From assembly GCA_965153355.1 (NCBI GenBank), contig OZ231128.1, forward strand, positions 41,292,001 to 41,356,000: a stretch of DNA of 64,000 nt, given 5' to 3'. The notes under the pieces were generated by a model that was not told the origin of the DNA, ran no database searches, and saw only the letters and a program-made list of their open reading frames with translations. Position 1 is the first letter of the stretch. The number at the start of each line of letters is the position of its first letter. This DNA comes from Flaccisagitta enflata (taxonomy: Eukaryota; Chaetognatha; Sagittoidea; Aphragmophora). Both the position numbers and the translations under genes were made by a program. This document shows positions 24,755 to 38,656 of the stretch, in pieces.

Positions 24755-24870
24755 AAAAAAAAATAGGACTGAGCTAAATTACTTATATGAGCTGAATAAG
24801 CTTGTAAAATTCAAAAACAATCTCACAGATGAACAGCTACACTCTTGTACATGCTTTCTTGCATTTGCAT
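24755..24870 (-). repeat. Single reverse copy of the 155-bp monomer
   Basis: Read in complement it contains 'gcatgcaaatgcaagaaagc', 'tgtagctgttcatctgtgag' and 'ttagctcagtcctat', matching the monomers at 6860-7130. Confidence 0.6.
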
Positions 24871-25075
24871 GCATGCTCAAACGTTTGACGCATCATTCAT
24901 CTACTTTGACCCACTGTGCAACGGGAACTTGTGGCCGACGACCCGCGAAAAATTATGCCTTTATGGTACAACAATAACAAAGGGATTTCCTTATCAGTTA
25001 CGACTGTTGAAATTCTCCCAGAAATAAAGCAGTGGAAGAATGGAAGAGATGGCTGAAACATATTATTCACTATTC

Positions 25076-25078
<3 letters not shown>

Positions 25079-25104
<26 letters not shown>
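25079..25104 (+). repeat. Poly(A) tract after an AATAAA motif
   Basis: An uninterrupted A run of more than 25 bases follows an AATAAA near 25022 by about 55 bases. It could be the 3' end of a retroposed sequence. I could not find target-site duplications or a coding source. Confidence 0.4.
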
Positions 25105-26540
<1,436 letters not shown>

Positions 26541-26854
26541 AAGTGGGGGAGACTAAAAGGTAAAAGAAAATGACAAAAACAAAAAACAAACATAACCCAG
26601 AAAACAGACAAACAAACCATTTCCAACGCCTAAAATCGGACGGTAGAGATTTTTTCCACACAGTAAACTACCACTTTTTTTCCATTCGTTGGGAACTTAA
26701 TCTGAAGTCTGCAGATTCTTCTTTGTTCTGTATGTCAAGGCAAACTCGACCATCATTCGTAATGCACCTTAGAGTAATTTTTCTTTGCTTTCACTTTCTG
26801 TCTGTATGTCTGTCTATAAATCGTTATTTTTCTCTTGCATTCTCTCTCGTTCTC

Positions 26855-27240
26855 TCTATCACTCCCGCTCCCGCTCTCACTCCCGCTCTTGCTCCCGCTC
26901 TGACTCCCGCTCCTGCTCCCGCTCTCACTCCCGCTCCTGCTCTCTCTCCCACTCTCGTTCTCGCTCCCGCTCTCGCTCTCGCTCCCGCTCTTGCACTCAC
27001 TCCCGCTCTTGCTCTTGTTCTTGCTCTCGCTGCCGCTATTGTTCTCGTTCTCGCTCTTGCTCCCGCTCCCGCTCTCGCTCCTGCACTCATATCCGCTCCC
27101 GCACCTGCTCCCGCTCTCGCTCCTGCTCTCACTCCCGCTCTCGCTCCCGCTCTGGCTCTCGCTCCCACTCTGGCTCTCGCCCCCACTCCCACTCCCACTC
27201 CCGCTCTCGTTCCCGCTCCCGCTCTCACTCCAGCTCTCAA
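26855..27240. repeat. Degenerate CTCCCG hexamer-based minisatellite
   Basis: About 380 bp of 6/12-bp units of CTCCCGCTCTCA and variants (CTCTTG, CTCCTG, CTCTCG). All frames are open and read as Ser-Arg, Ala-Pro or Leu-Pro runs. This reflects the period-6 repeat, not a gene. Confidence 0.9.
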
Positions 27241-27242
27241 TT

Positions 27243-27478
<236 letters not shown>

Positions 27479-27697
27479 CCGAAATAAAACCGTTTAAAAG
27501 AGGCGTTTTAACTTCCTTGACTGAAAGATAGATTTCGTTAACCAAAACGCGTTAGCCAATTCTCTGTGGCCCCATCACGACCCATGACCAAATACAAGGT
27601 GCTTATTGTCAAATGCAAAAAAGTATTAAGCTTTTACTCCCTGATGCTTCACCTTATAACTTGGAATCATTTTTCTCTTTTAGTATAATGCTTGACG

Positions 27698-28015
27698 TTT
27701 TTAGTCGCGTGCACGCGACTCAACAACCCGCTTTGTCCGTCGGTCGGTTGGTCACACTTTACTTTTTTATCACTTTTATTTCTTCAAGTCATTTTTAGTC
27801 ATTCTAAGTAATTTTAAGACATTCTAAGTCATTTTAAGTCATTTTAAGTTATTTTAAGTCATTCTAAGTCATCAGGTCATTTCACCATTTTTAGTCCTTT
27901 TTGGTCATTTTAAGTCATTTTAAGCCATTCTAAGTCATTCTCAAGCACTCCAAGTCTTTCTAAGTCATTCTCAGTCAGAAAGTCTTGCACGCGACTTATA
28001 GGTGTTGGCCTTGTT
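27698..28015 (+). mobile_element. HINE-like element hosting a 10-11-bp minisatellite
   Basis: It starts TTTTTAGTCGCGTGCACGCGACT (perfect hairpin), then 'ccgtcggtcggttggtc'. The interior is a tandem array of 'aagtcattct' / 'aagtcatttt' units (about 27780-27980). It ends 'cttgcacgcgact' ... 'ggtgttggccttgttt'. Confidence 0.75.
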
Positions 28016-28414
28016 TGTATAAAAATTTCATGGGTCTGAGTTGAATAGTTTGTCTATAACATAAATTTGAAGTAAAATGAATACTAACAGCTTGAGCTTG
28101 ATTATTGATTTTTTTCATCTGGGCAGTGTCTTTTTGTATTGTTCTGATCTCAAAATGACTTACACCACAAATGCTACTTTGGAGTTTGGTCTCAGATGAA
28201 ATAGGGACAAATTATCTTCCATTTGAGACCAATCTGGCAACTGTTGCTCAAGTTGTCTTCAAATGAGAGCAAATCAAAGAAAGACTTCCCTGTTTGAGAT
28301 TTTGAGCTGAAAATGGGTTTCTTCAAGAAACACCTTTTTTACTTCAATTTGATGTTGTGGACAAACTATCCAACTCAGACCTATAAAATTTTGACACAAA
28401 AACGTCAGACATAG

Positions 28415-29006
28415 TACTATCTAGGCGGAAAAAATCTTTCGGTATGTTTACGTGCATATCTCAGGTTAGAATCAACCAAACATTAAAAAATAGGTGAGAT
28501 AAATAAAGCTCTTTGAATTTGCAAGAGATTGACCCAAACCGCATCCCTCTTGCTCTATGCATTAAAAAACTATTCAACTTTAGATGAAATACTTCAGTTT
28601 TACTTTTGCCATTTCTCCACAATCTTCTAATAATATCATTTCACTCATTTTTTGATTACTTCTAAACGCCTTGAGCTGGACAGATGCGATTTGCGTTACC
28701 TGCTTGCAAATTTGGAGGGCTTCATTTATGTCACCAATTTTTCTATGATTTAATGATTCTTTTGAAAACTGTGAGTCTAAATGCAGGAAAAGAATAGACA
28801 ATGAAAAATTGCGAGAAAGATCTGCAAAGCCTTCACTCTTTAGTAACTGAAACTGCTCTACAAAACGCTTCCGAAACAAATGTCGGCTCTGATTCAATCA
28901 AAGGGAGCTCACACTAGTTATTGATTTGTAATTGATTTGTATTTTTTTTTACGCCCATAAATATGTTTTTGTTACAGGACGAAAGATTTTTTCCGCCTAG
29001 ATAGTA
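28415..29006. mobile_element. 592-bp MITE with 27-bp terminal inverted repeats
   Basis: TACTATCTAGGCGGAAAAAA then 'tctttcg' at the left is matched perfectly in complement at the right. The interior contains 'acttctaaacgccttgagct', related to the 504-1208 family. A minus-strand frame at 28580-28897 lies entirely inside and is not called a gene. Confidence 0.75.
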
Positions 29007-29109
29007 TTTTACGAGAAAAGTGATTTCAAGTTATAAAAATGAAGCATCTAGGAGTAAAAGCTTAATACTCTTTTGCATTTGCAATAATCACCCTGTTTAC
29101 AGAAGCACA

Positions 29110-29124
29110 GGGAGAGAGAGAGAG

Positions 29125-29221
<97 letters not shown>

Positions 29222-29252
29222 AACACACACACACACACGCACACACGCACAC
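29110..29252. repeat. (GA)n-(CA)n compound microsatellite
   Basis: GA array (29110-29220) followed by CA (29221-29252). Confidence 0.95.
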
Positions 29253-29483
29253 TAAGGCCTTGCGTATGGCGTTTTTTTCCTCGGTTTCGGTTCGGGTTCG
29301 GAATACCCCAAAACCTTTCCTCGGGTTTATGTCGGGCTTATATTGGTTTTTCAAATAAAGTGAGAAAAAAATAGATAGAAAAAAGAAATGAGAGAAAAAA
29401 AGGGAGAAAAAAACAAAATAGAAAAAGAACAAACAGACATCGACATAGTGAGACAGCAAAAAATGTGAGCAAAAAGGAAAAAA

Positions 29484-29836
<353 letters not shown>

Positions 29837-30028
29837 CATATAATATGATCATAAAGATGAGAAAAAAAATAACAGAAAATAGTTTGATGAGTGGAAGAAT
29901 GAAAGAATGATATAGAAGCAAAAAACTCTTAGAAAACAAGGTCGGTTTTGTAAGCAAAACCGAATTTCGGGTTTGGCCTCAAAACCGAGCCTCGGCCTTC
30001 TCACGGCCAAACCCGCAAGGCCTTAACG

Positions 30029-30260
<232 letters not shown>

Positions 30261-30590
30261 CAAATATTGCTAGACAGAGACAGAGAGAAACAGAAAAAAA
30301 TGCAAATGGCGCATCTTGAAATACAAACATAAACAAATTCTAACAAGAAAAAATAAAAGAAAAAAAACGAAAAAGAAGGAAGACCAAAGATCAAGTCAGG
30401 ACGAAAAAAAAAATGATTCCCGGGGAAATAAACTTGGTGTTTTTTTTTTTTGTCAGTAAATCTGTTATCTCGTCATAAATCAGAGCATGAATCGCAGCTA
30501 CCTTTTACCCCTTTTTTGCCCTCCTGCCTTACTTGCCTTTCTGGCCTTGTGTTGATCTTATTTCACGGACCTCCTCAATTATCAATATTG

Positions 30591-31002
30591 TACCACGCGA
30601 ATAAAAAAAAAAGACGCTCCCCTTTATTTATAAATAAAACAGATCAAAAAAATAATTTTAACTGTTTCCAGTTAAGTCGTTTTTAAAGATTTTCAAAAAA
30701 TCTTTCATTCTAGACCAACCCCAGGCCTGTATCTCAAATGGTTTAGGAGCTAGAGCTCTGCAAAGTAAAGCACTATTTTGCTAAAATGCACATATTACAT
30801 AGGGATTGCAAAACTGAAACAGGCAACATTTTTACTCAAACTAATGCCATTTCTAAACGAAAAAAGATAGAAATACCAGATTGGCGCCAAATGAAAGTAC
30901 TTTCAAAGAGCTTTAAAACGGTTTAAGATTTTGATAAGTTTCTTTGAATTTTTATAGCTAGATGAGCCATTTAAAAGTGCGTTTTTTTTTATTCGCGTGA
31001 TA
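30591..31002. mobile_element. Fold-back MITE with TACCACGCGAATAAAA ends
   Basis: The left end TACCACGCGAATAAAAAAAA is matched in complement at the right by TATCACGCGAATAAAAAAAA. The interior shares 'atgccatttctaaacga' and 'gtatctcaaatggtttagga' with the 504-1208 and 16459-17056 elements. The ends differ, so it is a sister subfamily. Confidence 0.65.
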
Positions 31003-31462
31003 GCATAAAATTAAGCTTGGATGAGACTGCCTGAACAGCGTAATCAACTGTTTAATCCTAGTCTGCACATAGTTTTATTTCTTATAATCAGGTGGTGGTA
31101 AACGTCGTATAAACGTTGTTATTTCACTCTGTAGAGCCTTAAGGTTAAGCCCTAAGTTAAAGCATTGTCGTCGGCCGAAATTGCAGACCGCTGAAATATC
31201 CCTTCAGAATGAGATATTCCTGCCGAGTCAAGCCAAGTCCGGCCAAGCCTACATTTTGTTTTGTTTTGTCCTGATGACTGCAAAAGGAAAGAAGAGCAAG
31301 GAAGAGTTAGAAAACAAGAAGATACGCGATGTGACCACATCATTAGTAGGCCTCGGTACGGTTGAGTGGAAAATCAAAATTAACGATTTACAGTTGAGCT
31401 TCAGTAGAGCGCATGTCAAAGGATTGAACAAAATCATGTATCATACTGTTTTGACAATGAAT
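31003..31462. other. Unannotated stretch with a TACAGT-family fragment
   Basis: 'acagttgagcttcagtagag' near 31390 resembles a TACAGT-family end. No gene is supported. Confidence 0.3.
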
Positions 31463-31580
31463 GAATAAATGAGTAGATGAATGAATAAATGAATGAATGA
31501 ATGAATGAATGATTGAATGAATGAATGAATGAATGAATGAATGAATGAATGAATGAATGAATGAATGAATGAATGAATGA
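31463..31580. repeat. (AATG)n microsatellite
   Basis: AATG/GAAT tetranucleotides with few interruptions. Opposite-strand frames read as Phe-Ile-His-Ser. Confidence 0.95.
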
Positions 31581-31839
31581 ACAAATGAAGTTGCCATATT
31601 GCCAATATAAGTCACAACGAAATTTTTAATAGGACAACAAATATCATGCCTTATTATCGGGTGCGCTCTAATGAGGTTCCACAGAATGTAAGTATGAAAT
31701 CCGCACCTCCTTCAACACACGCAGTCCATTTCCCAAGAGCGAAATTAGTTTTCGACCTCAGAATCTGTCTTGATTTCTACAAATGATGCTTTTGATGGTT
31801 AATGATGTAGTTTGTTGCCCCCATTGGCTGAGCTTTGCA

Positions 31840-31857
31840 GGTGTGTGTGTGTGTGTG

Positions 31858-31950
<93 letters not shown>
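31840..31950. repeat. (GT)n microsatellite
   Basis: GT dinucleotides with one TTTTT interruption near 31858. Confidence 0.95.
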
Positions 31951-31952
<2 letters not shown>

Positions 31953-32304
31953 CATAAAGAGGAGGGCGAAACAGTCCCTAAGCAATCAGGGAGGATAAAA
32001 TGAGGTATTAGCCTCAGGTTGGTCAGTATGCTTGTGGGTGGCTAGGTCGTTTAATAGAAAATTGGAGGCGGTTAGGGTATGAGTATGGGTATGGCGATAA
32101 CGGATAAAAACATTTTTATTTGCAACTTCGTTCATCCATCGATTTGTCCATTAAAATGTCCTTCCAACTAATTGTCTGATCTTTCCTTCATCCATTTATT
32201 CATCTTTTCATTCCTCAAGATCCGATCGTCCATCCATCTGCTCGTTGGACCTCATTCTCCCTTGTCCTTGTTTCTCTCTAACAATTTTTCTTGCACGTCC
32301 AGCA

Positions 32305-32393
32305 CCACCCCCATCTTCACCTCCACCCCCACCCCCACCATCACCCCCACCTACACCACCACCCCCACCATCACCCCCACCTACACCGCCTTG
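32305..32393. repeat. CACCCCCACC minisatellite
   Basis: Degenerate 'caccacccccaccatcaccc' units. A short C-rich array with no gene. Confidence 0.7.
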
Positions 32394-32511
32394 TTAAGCT
32401 TTGCGTTCCACCTTTCCTTGAGTCTCGAATTTCAGGGGCAGGAAAACGATTTTCATCATCATTTCAACCACAGCCCAAAAGACGCCTCTTAACGGGGCGC
32501 GAGAGAGAGCT

Positions 32512-32690
<179 letters not shown>

Positions 32691-32860
32691 GGATGATCTT
32701 CAAGATTATCAAGCATGAGTAATTTATTCCTACATCGTGGGGACTTCCGTTATTTGCAACGGCATTGATGAGAAAAAAAAATAGCAGCCCAAAGGCAGTA
32801 AGTGGTTTGCGGTACTCGTGCCCGGCTTGAGTAGTATGTGATTTATGTTGAGGGGGAGCA

Positions 32861-33466
32861 AGGCAGCGGCCCCGAAGGTCCTGTAGAACACATCCCTCCT
32901 TCTGTCTGCCTTCCCTCTGTCCAGGATGCCCTGTTTTTCAAACTCTCATTGAATAACATGCCAAAATGACAAAAGGCAGTACAATGTAAAACGGTACCTG
33001 TGCCCTTCTTGAGAAGTGTGTAGTTTAAGTTGATGGGAAGCAGGCATGGAACTGGGTCTCAGAGGCCAGTTTCTTGGTCTCAGAGGCCAGGATTTGAGTC
33101 TCTGAAGCCAGGACTTTAGTCTCTGAGGCCAGGATTTAGGTCTTTAAGGCCAGAACCTGGGTCCCAAAGGTCAAGATCTGGGTCTCTAAGGCTAGGATGT
33201 GGGTTTTAGAAGCCAGAATCTAGGTATCAGAAGCCAGAATCTAGGCCTAAGGGGCCAAAATGATAGAAGTCAGACCAGAATTCAGGTTTTCTAGCCAGAT
33301 TTGGACCATTTTGTTTGGATTTGGGCTATTTTGCCTGGATTTGGGCCAAATAGTTTGAATTCGGACCCCAAAGGACAAAGCCCTCAGGTTAGGGCAGGGG
33401 GGATGGACAGACGGACATAGGTACAGACGGACGGACAGATAACCCCTGTGTTCTACTACCTTGGAA
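32861..33466. mobile_element. GGCAGCGGCCCC inverted-repeat element with minisatellite, copy 1
   Basis: The left end is GGCAGCGGCCCCGAAGGTCC then 'tgtagaacac'. The right end ('cccctgtgttctactacctt') is its degenerate complement. The interior is a ~20-bp minisatellite of 'tctcagaggccaggatttga'-like units (about 33050-33260). It is of the same family as 35717-36243 and 39994-40450. Confidence 0.55.
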
Positions 33467-33830
33467 AAAAATTTGTCGGCGAGTTAAGAAATCACCATTG
33501 AGATGACAAAAAAGTGTAGTCAAAGTACCAAACACATGACTGATACATTGGGACATCACCTTAGGCATCATTTGATAGATTTTTATGACTGGGAAAGCTT
33601 TGACAAAGCCATGGAAGGCATCAGGGCTTCAAAGGTTTTCAGACTTTAATTATGATGTTTTCAAGCCTGCCATCAATGTATATCTAGTCTTATATTTGTG
33701 TAACCTGTACACTATTCTTTATCTAGTTGTGACTTGAACTGTTTATAAGCAAGCCAACAAGTATATTTGTCTGAAATCGGGGTTGTGCTGCTATTTATAT
33801 GCAAGCATTGGACTTAACAAAACCAGGAAG

Positions 33831-33985
33831 TTTTTAGATGCGTCCTCGCATCTCTATAATTGGCCGTGTCCGTCCGTTGGTCGGTTGGTCGGTCGGTTGG
33901 TTACGCATTCGTCAATATCGCGAAACTCGTCATAATTTCGTTGTAAAAGTGCATCATCATCATTGTAATCATCATTGACATCATT

Positions 33986-34065
<80 letters not shown>

Positions 34066-34446
34066 TACCATCATCATCGTCGTCTTGTCGTCATCATCAT
34101 CGTCGTCCCCATCATAGTCATCGTAAACATCGTCGTCCTCATCATCGTCGTCGTCATCATCATCGTCATCAGCGTCATCATTGTCATCATCGTCATCATC
34201 ATCGTCGTCATCATTGTTGTCATTGTCGTCATGTTACACCGTATAAAGTAGACCTTATAAAATGAGACTGTATAAAGTAGACCTTATGAAGTGAGACCGT
34301 TTTAAGTAGACCTAATAAAGTGAGACCGTATAAAGTTACACCATATAAAGTAAGACCCTATACAGTGAGACCATATGATAGTACACCATATAAACCAAGA
34401 CCGTATAAAGAAAGACCATTTAAACCAAGACAAGACGCATCGACAT
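33831..34446 (+). mobile_element. HINE-like element, ATGCGTCC subfamily, with CAT array
   Basis: It starts TTTTTAGATGCGTCCTCGCATCT (perfect hairpin), then 'gtccgtccgttggtcggttg', then 'aaaagtgcatcatcatc', a CAT array, and 'accgtataaagtagacc'-type units. It ends with the inverse motif GACGCATCGAC. The inverted relative at 42488-43162 carries the same order of parts. Confidence 0.7.
33976..34245. repeat. (CAT)n array with GTC variants
   Basis: Pure CAT to about 34065, then degenerate CATCGTC units. It lies inside the HINE-like element. Confidence 0.95.
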
Positions 34447-34945
34447 TATCGTCGTCATCATAAACAACATTATGGCCATCATCCTAAACATCAGCATCAT
34501 AGTTACCATCATCATCATCATCAGCATCATCATCATTGTTACCATCATCATCATCAGCGTCATCATCATAATCATCATCATCATTTCCATCGACATCATC
34601 CTTATCATAGTTTCTTTCCCGTCATCATCATAATCATCATCATCATCATCATTGTTACCATCGTCATCATCTTTACCATCATCATCATTGTCATCGGCGT
34701 CGTCGTCGTGGTTGTCATCAGCATCATCGTTACAATCGTCATCATTTATCAACATGATCATTAACGTAGTCTTTTTTTCTGTTGTCATCATCATCATCGT
34801 CATATTCATCATCATCATCGTCATGTTCATCATCATCATGTTCATCATCATCATCATCAGCGTCATATTCATCGTCACCATCATCAGCGTCATCGCTACA
34901 ATAATCATCGTTGTCATCAATCAACATCATCATTATCATTGTTTT
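34447..34945. repeat. Degenerate CAT trinucleotide stretch
   Basis: CAT/CGT/ACC trinucleotides for about 500 bp. Open frames on both strands are repeat readings. Confidence 0.9.
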
Positions 34946-34946
34946 T

Positions 34947-35278
34947 TTTTAGATGCGTCCTCGCATCTCTATAAGAGGGCATGTCCGTCCGTCAGTTGGT
35001 CGGTCGGTTTTACATTCATTATAATCCACTATATCTATGCCATATTACACATGAATCACAACTGGATCAATAAAGCAGAGCAACATAGCGTAAAATCAGA
35101 TTATATCAAAGAAGACATTTTTAGTGAGATTAAAGTAGAACCATATAAAGAAAGACCACATCAAGAAAGACCATATAGAGAAAGACCATATAAAGAAAGA
35201 CCATATAAAGAAAGACCATATAAAGAAAGACCATATAAATAAAGAAGAGGACGCATCGTTGGCCTATCTGGCCTTGTT
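34947..35278 (+). mobile_element. HINE-like element, ATGCGTCC subfamily, second copy
   Basis: It starts with hairpin AGATGCGTCCTCGCATCT, then 'gtccgtccgtcagttggtcg'. Near the right end six 15-bp units of 'agaccatataaagaa' run at 35150-35240, followed by the inverse motif GAGGACGCATCG and 'tggccttgtt'. Confidence 0.75.
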
Positions 35279-35606
35279 CTCTAAAAAGAGGAAAAAATCA
35301 GAATGCCATATTTTTGCCATTTATCTGATGTAGTGATAATTTTCTTTTTGCTCTCATTTCTAACTGGTTTGAGCTATGAAATTGGAGATGGTGGCATTTG
35401 AAAGAAAATTCGATGTAGTTTTAGAATATCACCAATTTTGATTAGATTGGTGCAATTTTGAAGCAGTTATATACAGTAAAGCTCGCCGACAAACTTATTT
35501 CCTAGGTACAGGACTTCGTCTCCCTCGGAGTCGCTAGCCAGGAAGTGGAACTATATCCACTGATGCTACTCCACAAGACAAGCGAGGAACTCTTTTTTTC
35601 TTCGTG

Positions 35607-35631
35607 CTTGCTTGCTTGCTTGCTTGCTTGT

Positions 35632-35684
<53 letters not shown>
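35607..35684. repeat. (CTTG)n microsatellite
   Basis: Nearly pure CTTG tetranucleotides. Confidence 0.95.
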
Positions 35685-35685
<1 letters not shown>

Positions 35686-35716
35686 TCTTTCTTTCTTTTT
35701 TCCTTTTCTCCTTTTT

Positions 35717-36243
35717 GGGCAGCGGCCCCAAAGGGCCGATGTCCTGTAGGACACAGGGGGGAATTTCGAGACGTCCGTCCTTCCGTCCGTCCGTCCTTCC
35801 GTCCGTCCGTCCCCCCCCCTTGGCCTCAATTTTGCTCTCTCAGGCCTGATTTTGGTCTAATTTTGGCCTGATTTGGGCCTGATTTGGGCCCTCTGAGCCA
35901 TCAGAATAGGCTGTATAGCCCTTTCCGACCTCAATTTAGCCCTTGAGACCTTAAATCAGCTCTCCATACCTCATATCTGCCCTCCAGACCTCAAATTAGC
36001 CCTCTATACCCCAAATCCACCCTCAAGGCCTCAAATCAGCTCTTTAGGCCTCAAATTTGTCCTCTGGGCCTCAAGCCTGCCCCTCAAACCTCAAATCTAC
36101 TCTTTAAAACCTAATTCTGCCCTCCAGGCTACAAACCCGCCTTTAATGACCTCTATCCATCTTCTCAGACCTAATATACCCCAGGACGTCTGGAAATTCC
36201 CCCCTGTGTCCTACAGGACATCGGCCCTTTGGGGCCGCTGCCC
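35717..36243. mobile_element. GGGCAGCGGCCCC inverted-repeat element with minisatellite, copy 2
   Basis: Near-perfect ~51-bp terminal inverted repeats begin GGGCAGCGGCCCCAAAGGGC and continue 'cgatgtcctgtaggacacag'. The interior is a degenerate ~23-bp minisatellite of 'cctcaaatcagccctccaga'-like units (about 35830-36180). A further outward stretch ('tggtcagcagtacccgatgc' in complement of 36265-36305) is shared with 39935-39990, so the true element may be longer. Confidence 0.75.
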
Positions 36244-36356
36244 TGCTCTCTCTCCACTACTTCACTTGATCACTCCAAGCAGGGCATCGGGTACTGCTGA
36301 CCATGTGCGATCCTTGGATGACTAGTTTCCTTTCATCCTTTTTTACTTTTTTTCCA

Positions 36357-36427
36357 TTTCATTTCATTTCATTTCATTTCATTTCATTTCATTTCATTTC
36401 ATTTCATTTCATTTCATTTCATTTCAT
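36357..36427. repeat. (TTTCA)n pentanucleotide array
   Basis: Pure TTTCA units. Confidence 0.95.
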
Positions 36428-36476
36428 TCTCTTTCTCTATTTCCATCTTTCTTTCTTTCTTTCTTTCTTGTCGTCT

Positions 36477-36590
36477 TTTTTTAGGTGCGCCAACGCACCT
36501 CTATAAATTGCTGTGTCCGTTCTACGGTCTGTTGGTCTGTTGGTCGGTAACGCAAACATTTGACGATTCACACGGCGCACCTCATTGGCT
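36477..36590 (+). mobile_element. HINE-like element, GTGCGCC subfamily, short copy
   Basis: It starts with hairpin AGGTGCGCCAACGCACCT, then 'ctataaattgctgtgtccg', 'tctgttggtctgttggtcgg', and ends with the inverse motif ACGGCGCACCT followed by 'cattggct'. It is similar in length and parts to 14251-14355. Confidence 0.75.
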
Positions 36591-36801
36591 CACTTTGCCT
36601 TTCTCCCTTTCTTTCTTTTAATCAAGCTGTTTCATTTTCTCTTTCCACAGCAATGTTACATGTCCTTATGTTCATCAGAACAAAGAAAAGAGAACAAATT
36701 AAAATGCGTTTCCAGAGCAGGGCGGCGTTGAGGGTGGCAGTTACGAGTCGCGATGAAACTAGACTTTGAGCGAGCCAAGTCTGGCTTTGAGACCGGCTCT
36801 T

Positions 36802-36945
<144 letters not shown>

Positions 36946-37090
36946 GACTTATAAGTGCTTGGCACAAATGAGAAGAGAACGATTGTGGTTAAATAGAATG
37001 AAAGATAGAGAAGGTAGTCACTCACTGTCAGGGCAAGGTGTGAAAGAGAACAGATGAGAATGAGATGAGATCGAGATTGGCCGAGCATGG

Positions 37091-37460
<370 letters not shown>

Positions 37461-37597
37461 GAAGAAGGAAGGAACAGAGAGGAGGGGGAGAAAAAAAGAG
37501 AAACATAAATAGAGCGAGGGATCCGCAATGGTTATTTCGTTTCCTTAGTGACCACATTTACAGCCACTAGCGCGTTAAAACGGATGGTGCTATCTGT

Positions 37598-37599
<2 letters not shown>

Positions 37600-37669
<70 letters not shown>
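37600..37669. repeat. (CT)n microsatellite
   Basis: Pure CT dinucleotides. Confidence 0.95.
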
Positions 37670-37671
<2 letters not shown>

Positions 37672-38218
37672 TATCTTTTTTTTCTTGTGTACCTGTGATC
37701 AACAAAGAAAACCATGTGGGAATCTAGAAGGCAACTGGAATTCTTAACAACATCATTGGGAGGATAGAGGTCAACAACGCACACACACACAATAACACAC
37801 ACAGGCGTCAAATAACACGATGGCAAAACCGCGAGCGCACTCTCAGGGCAAATTCGATGGGTTGCGATTGTTATGTTGCTGCTAATGTCGCTCTAGCTCT
37901 CGATTGAGGTTAGAGTAACAACCTCATCTCTTATCATCATTTCGGTTTTGGGCAGAGCTAGGAAGTTTGATTTGATGATCTGCCCACTGGTGCATAGCAC
38001 TTACTGGAAAAGGTTCTCATGTTAAAAAGGATTGTTACCTACTGGGTAGATTCATTGTTTTTCTATCTTTGCATTGGAATAGTGCTGTGCAGTCAGTGGA
38101 CAAAACACTATACAATTACAATAAAGGCGGCTAATCGCCGACCGGAAAAAAGTCGTGAATCGAATTCTCTTTTTATCAGTGCAAATTCTTCTATGTGTGC
38201 ATCTCATGATGTTTGTTT

Positions 38219-38219
<1 letters not shown>
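37670..38219. other. Unannotated stretch
   Basis: No gene or repeat recognised. A short CACA run lies near 37780. Confidence 0.3.

Positions 38220-38285
<66 letters not shown>
38220..38285. repeat. (CT)n microsatellite
   Basis: Pure CT dinucleotides. Confidence 0.95.
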
Positions 38286-38288
<3 letters not shown>

Positions 38289-38339
38289 AAGCTGAGTAAA
38301 ATATCAAATTAGCGTCATAAAAGTTAGGGTAAATTTGCG

Positions 38340-38656
38340 CAACATCTTTACCTTTCCCTAATGTTACATAAGACCAAAAAATTGGGATCAATGAAAAATA
38401 TCGATTTTTTGCAAAAATGCGAAAAAATATTAAAAAGATTCAAAAATTCATAACTCCAAAAATATTGATCATAGAGACTTCTGGTTGGCGCCATTTGAAA
38501 GAGAAAAATTAGCTCTTTCTTAGCTATGAATATCAAAAAATGTATACTCCCAGCCCCAAAATGACCCAACTTGCTAAAATTGCCGCAAACCAAAAATGGG
38601 AAACTTTATTTCTCCCCTACGTTTCAAAAAGTCGAATTACACAATTCGACTTTTTT
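38340..38656. mobile_element. Terminal-hairpin repeat, family D, copy 2
   Basis: It ends at a 13-base-stem hairpin, AAAAAGTCGAATT / AATTCGACTTTTT. The other end, 'gttacataagaccaaaaaat' then 'tgaaaaatatcgat', matches the inverted copy at 44743-44915. Confidence 0.55.

Noticed and set aside
28580-28897. A 105-codon minus-strand frame without obvious repeats
   Set aside because: It lies wholly inside the 28415-29006 MITE, which has perfect 27-bp terminal repeats, and shares blocks with other MITEs.
33976-34945. CAT and related regularly spaced repeats considered as a CRISPR-like array
   Set aside because: They are simple trinucleotide expansions without repeat-spacer structure, in eukaryotic DNA.
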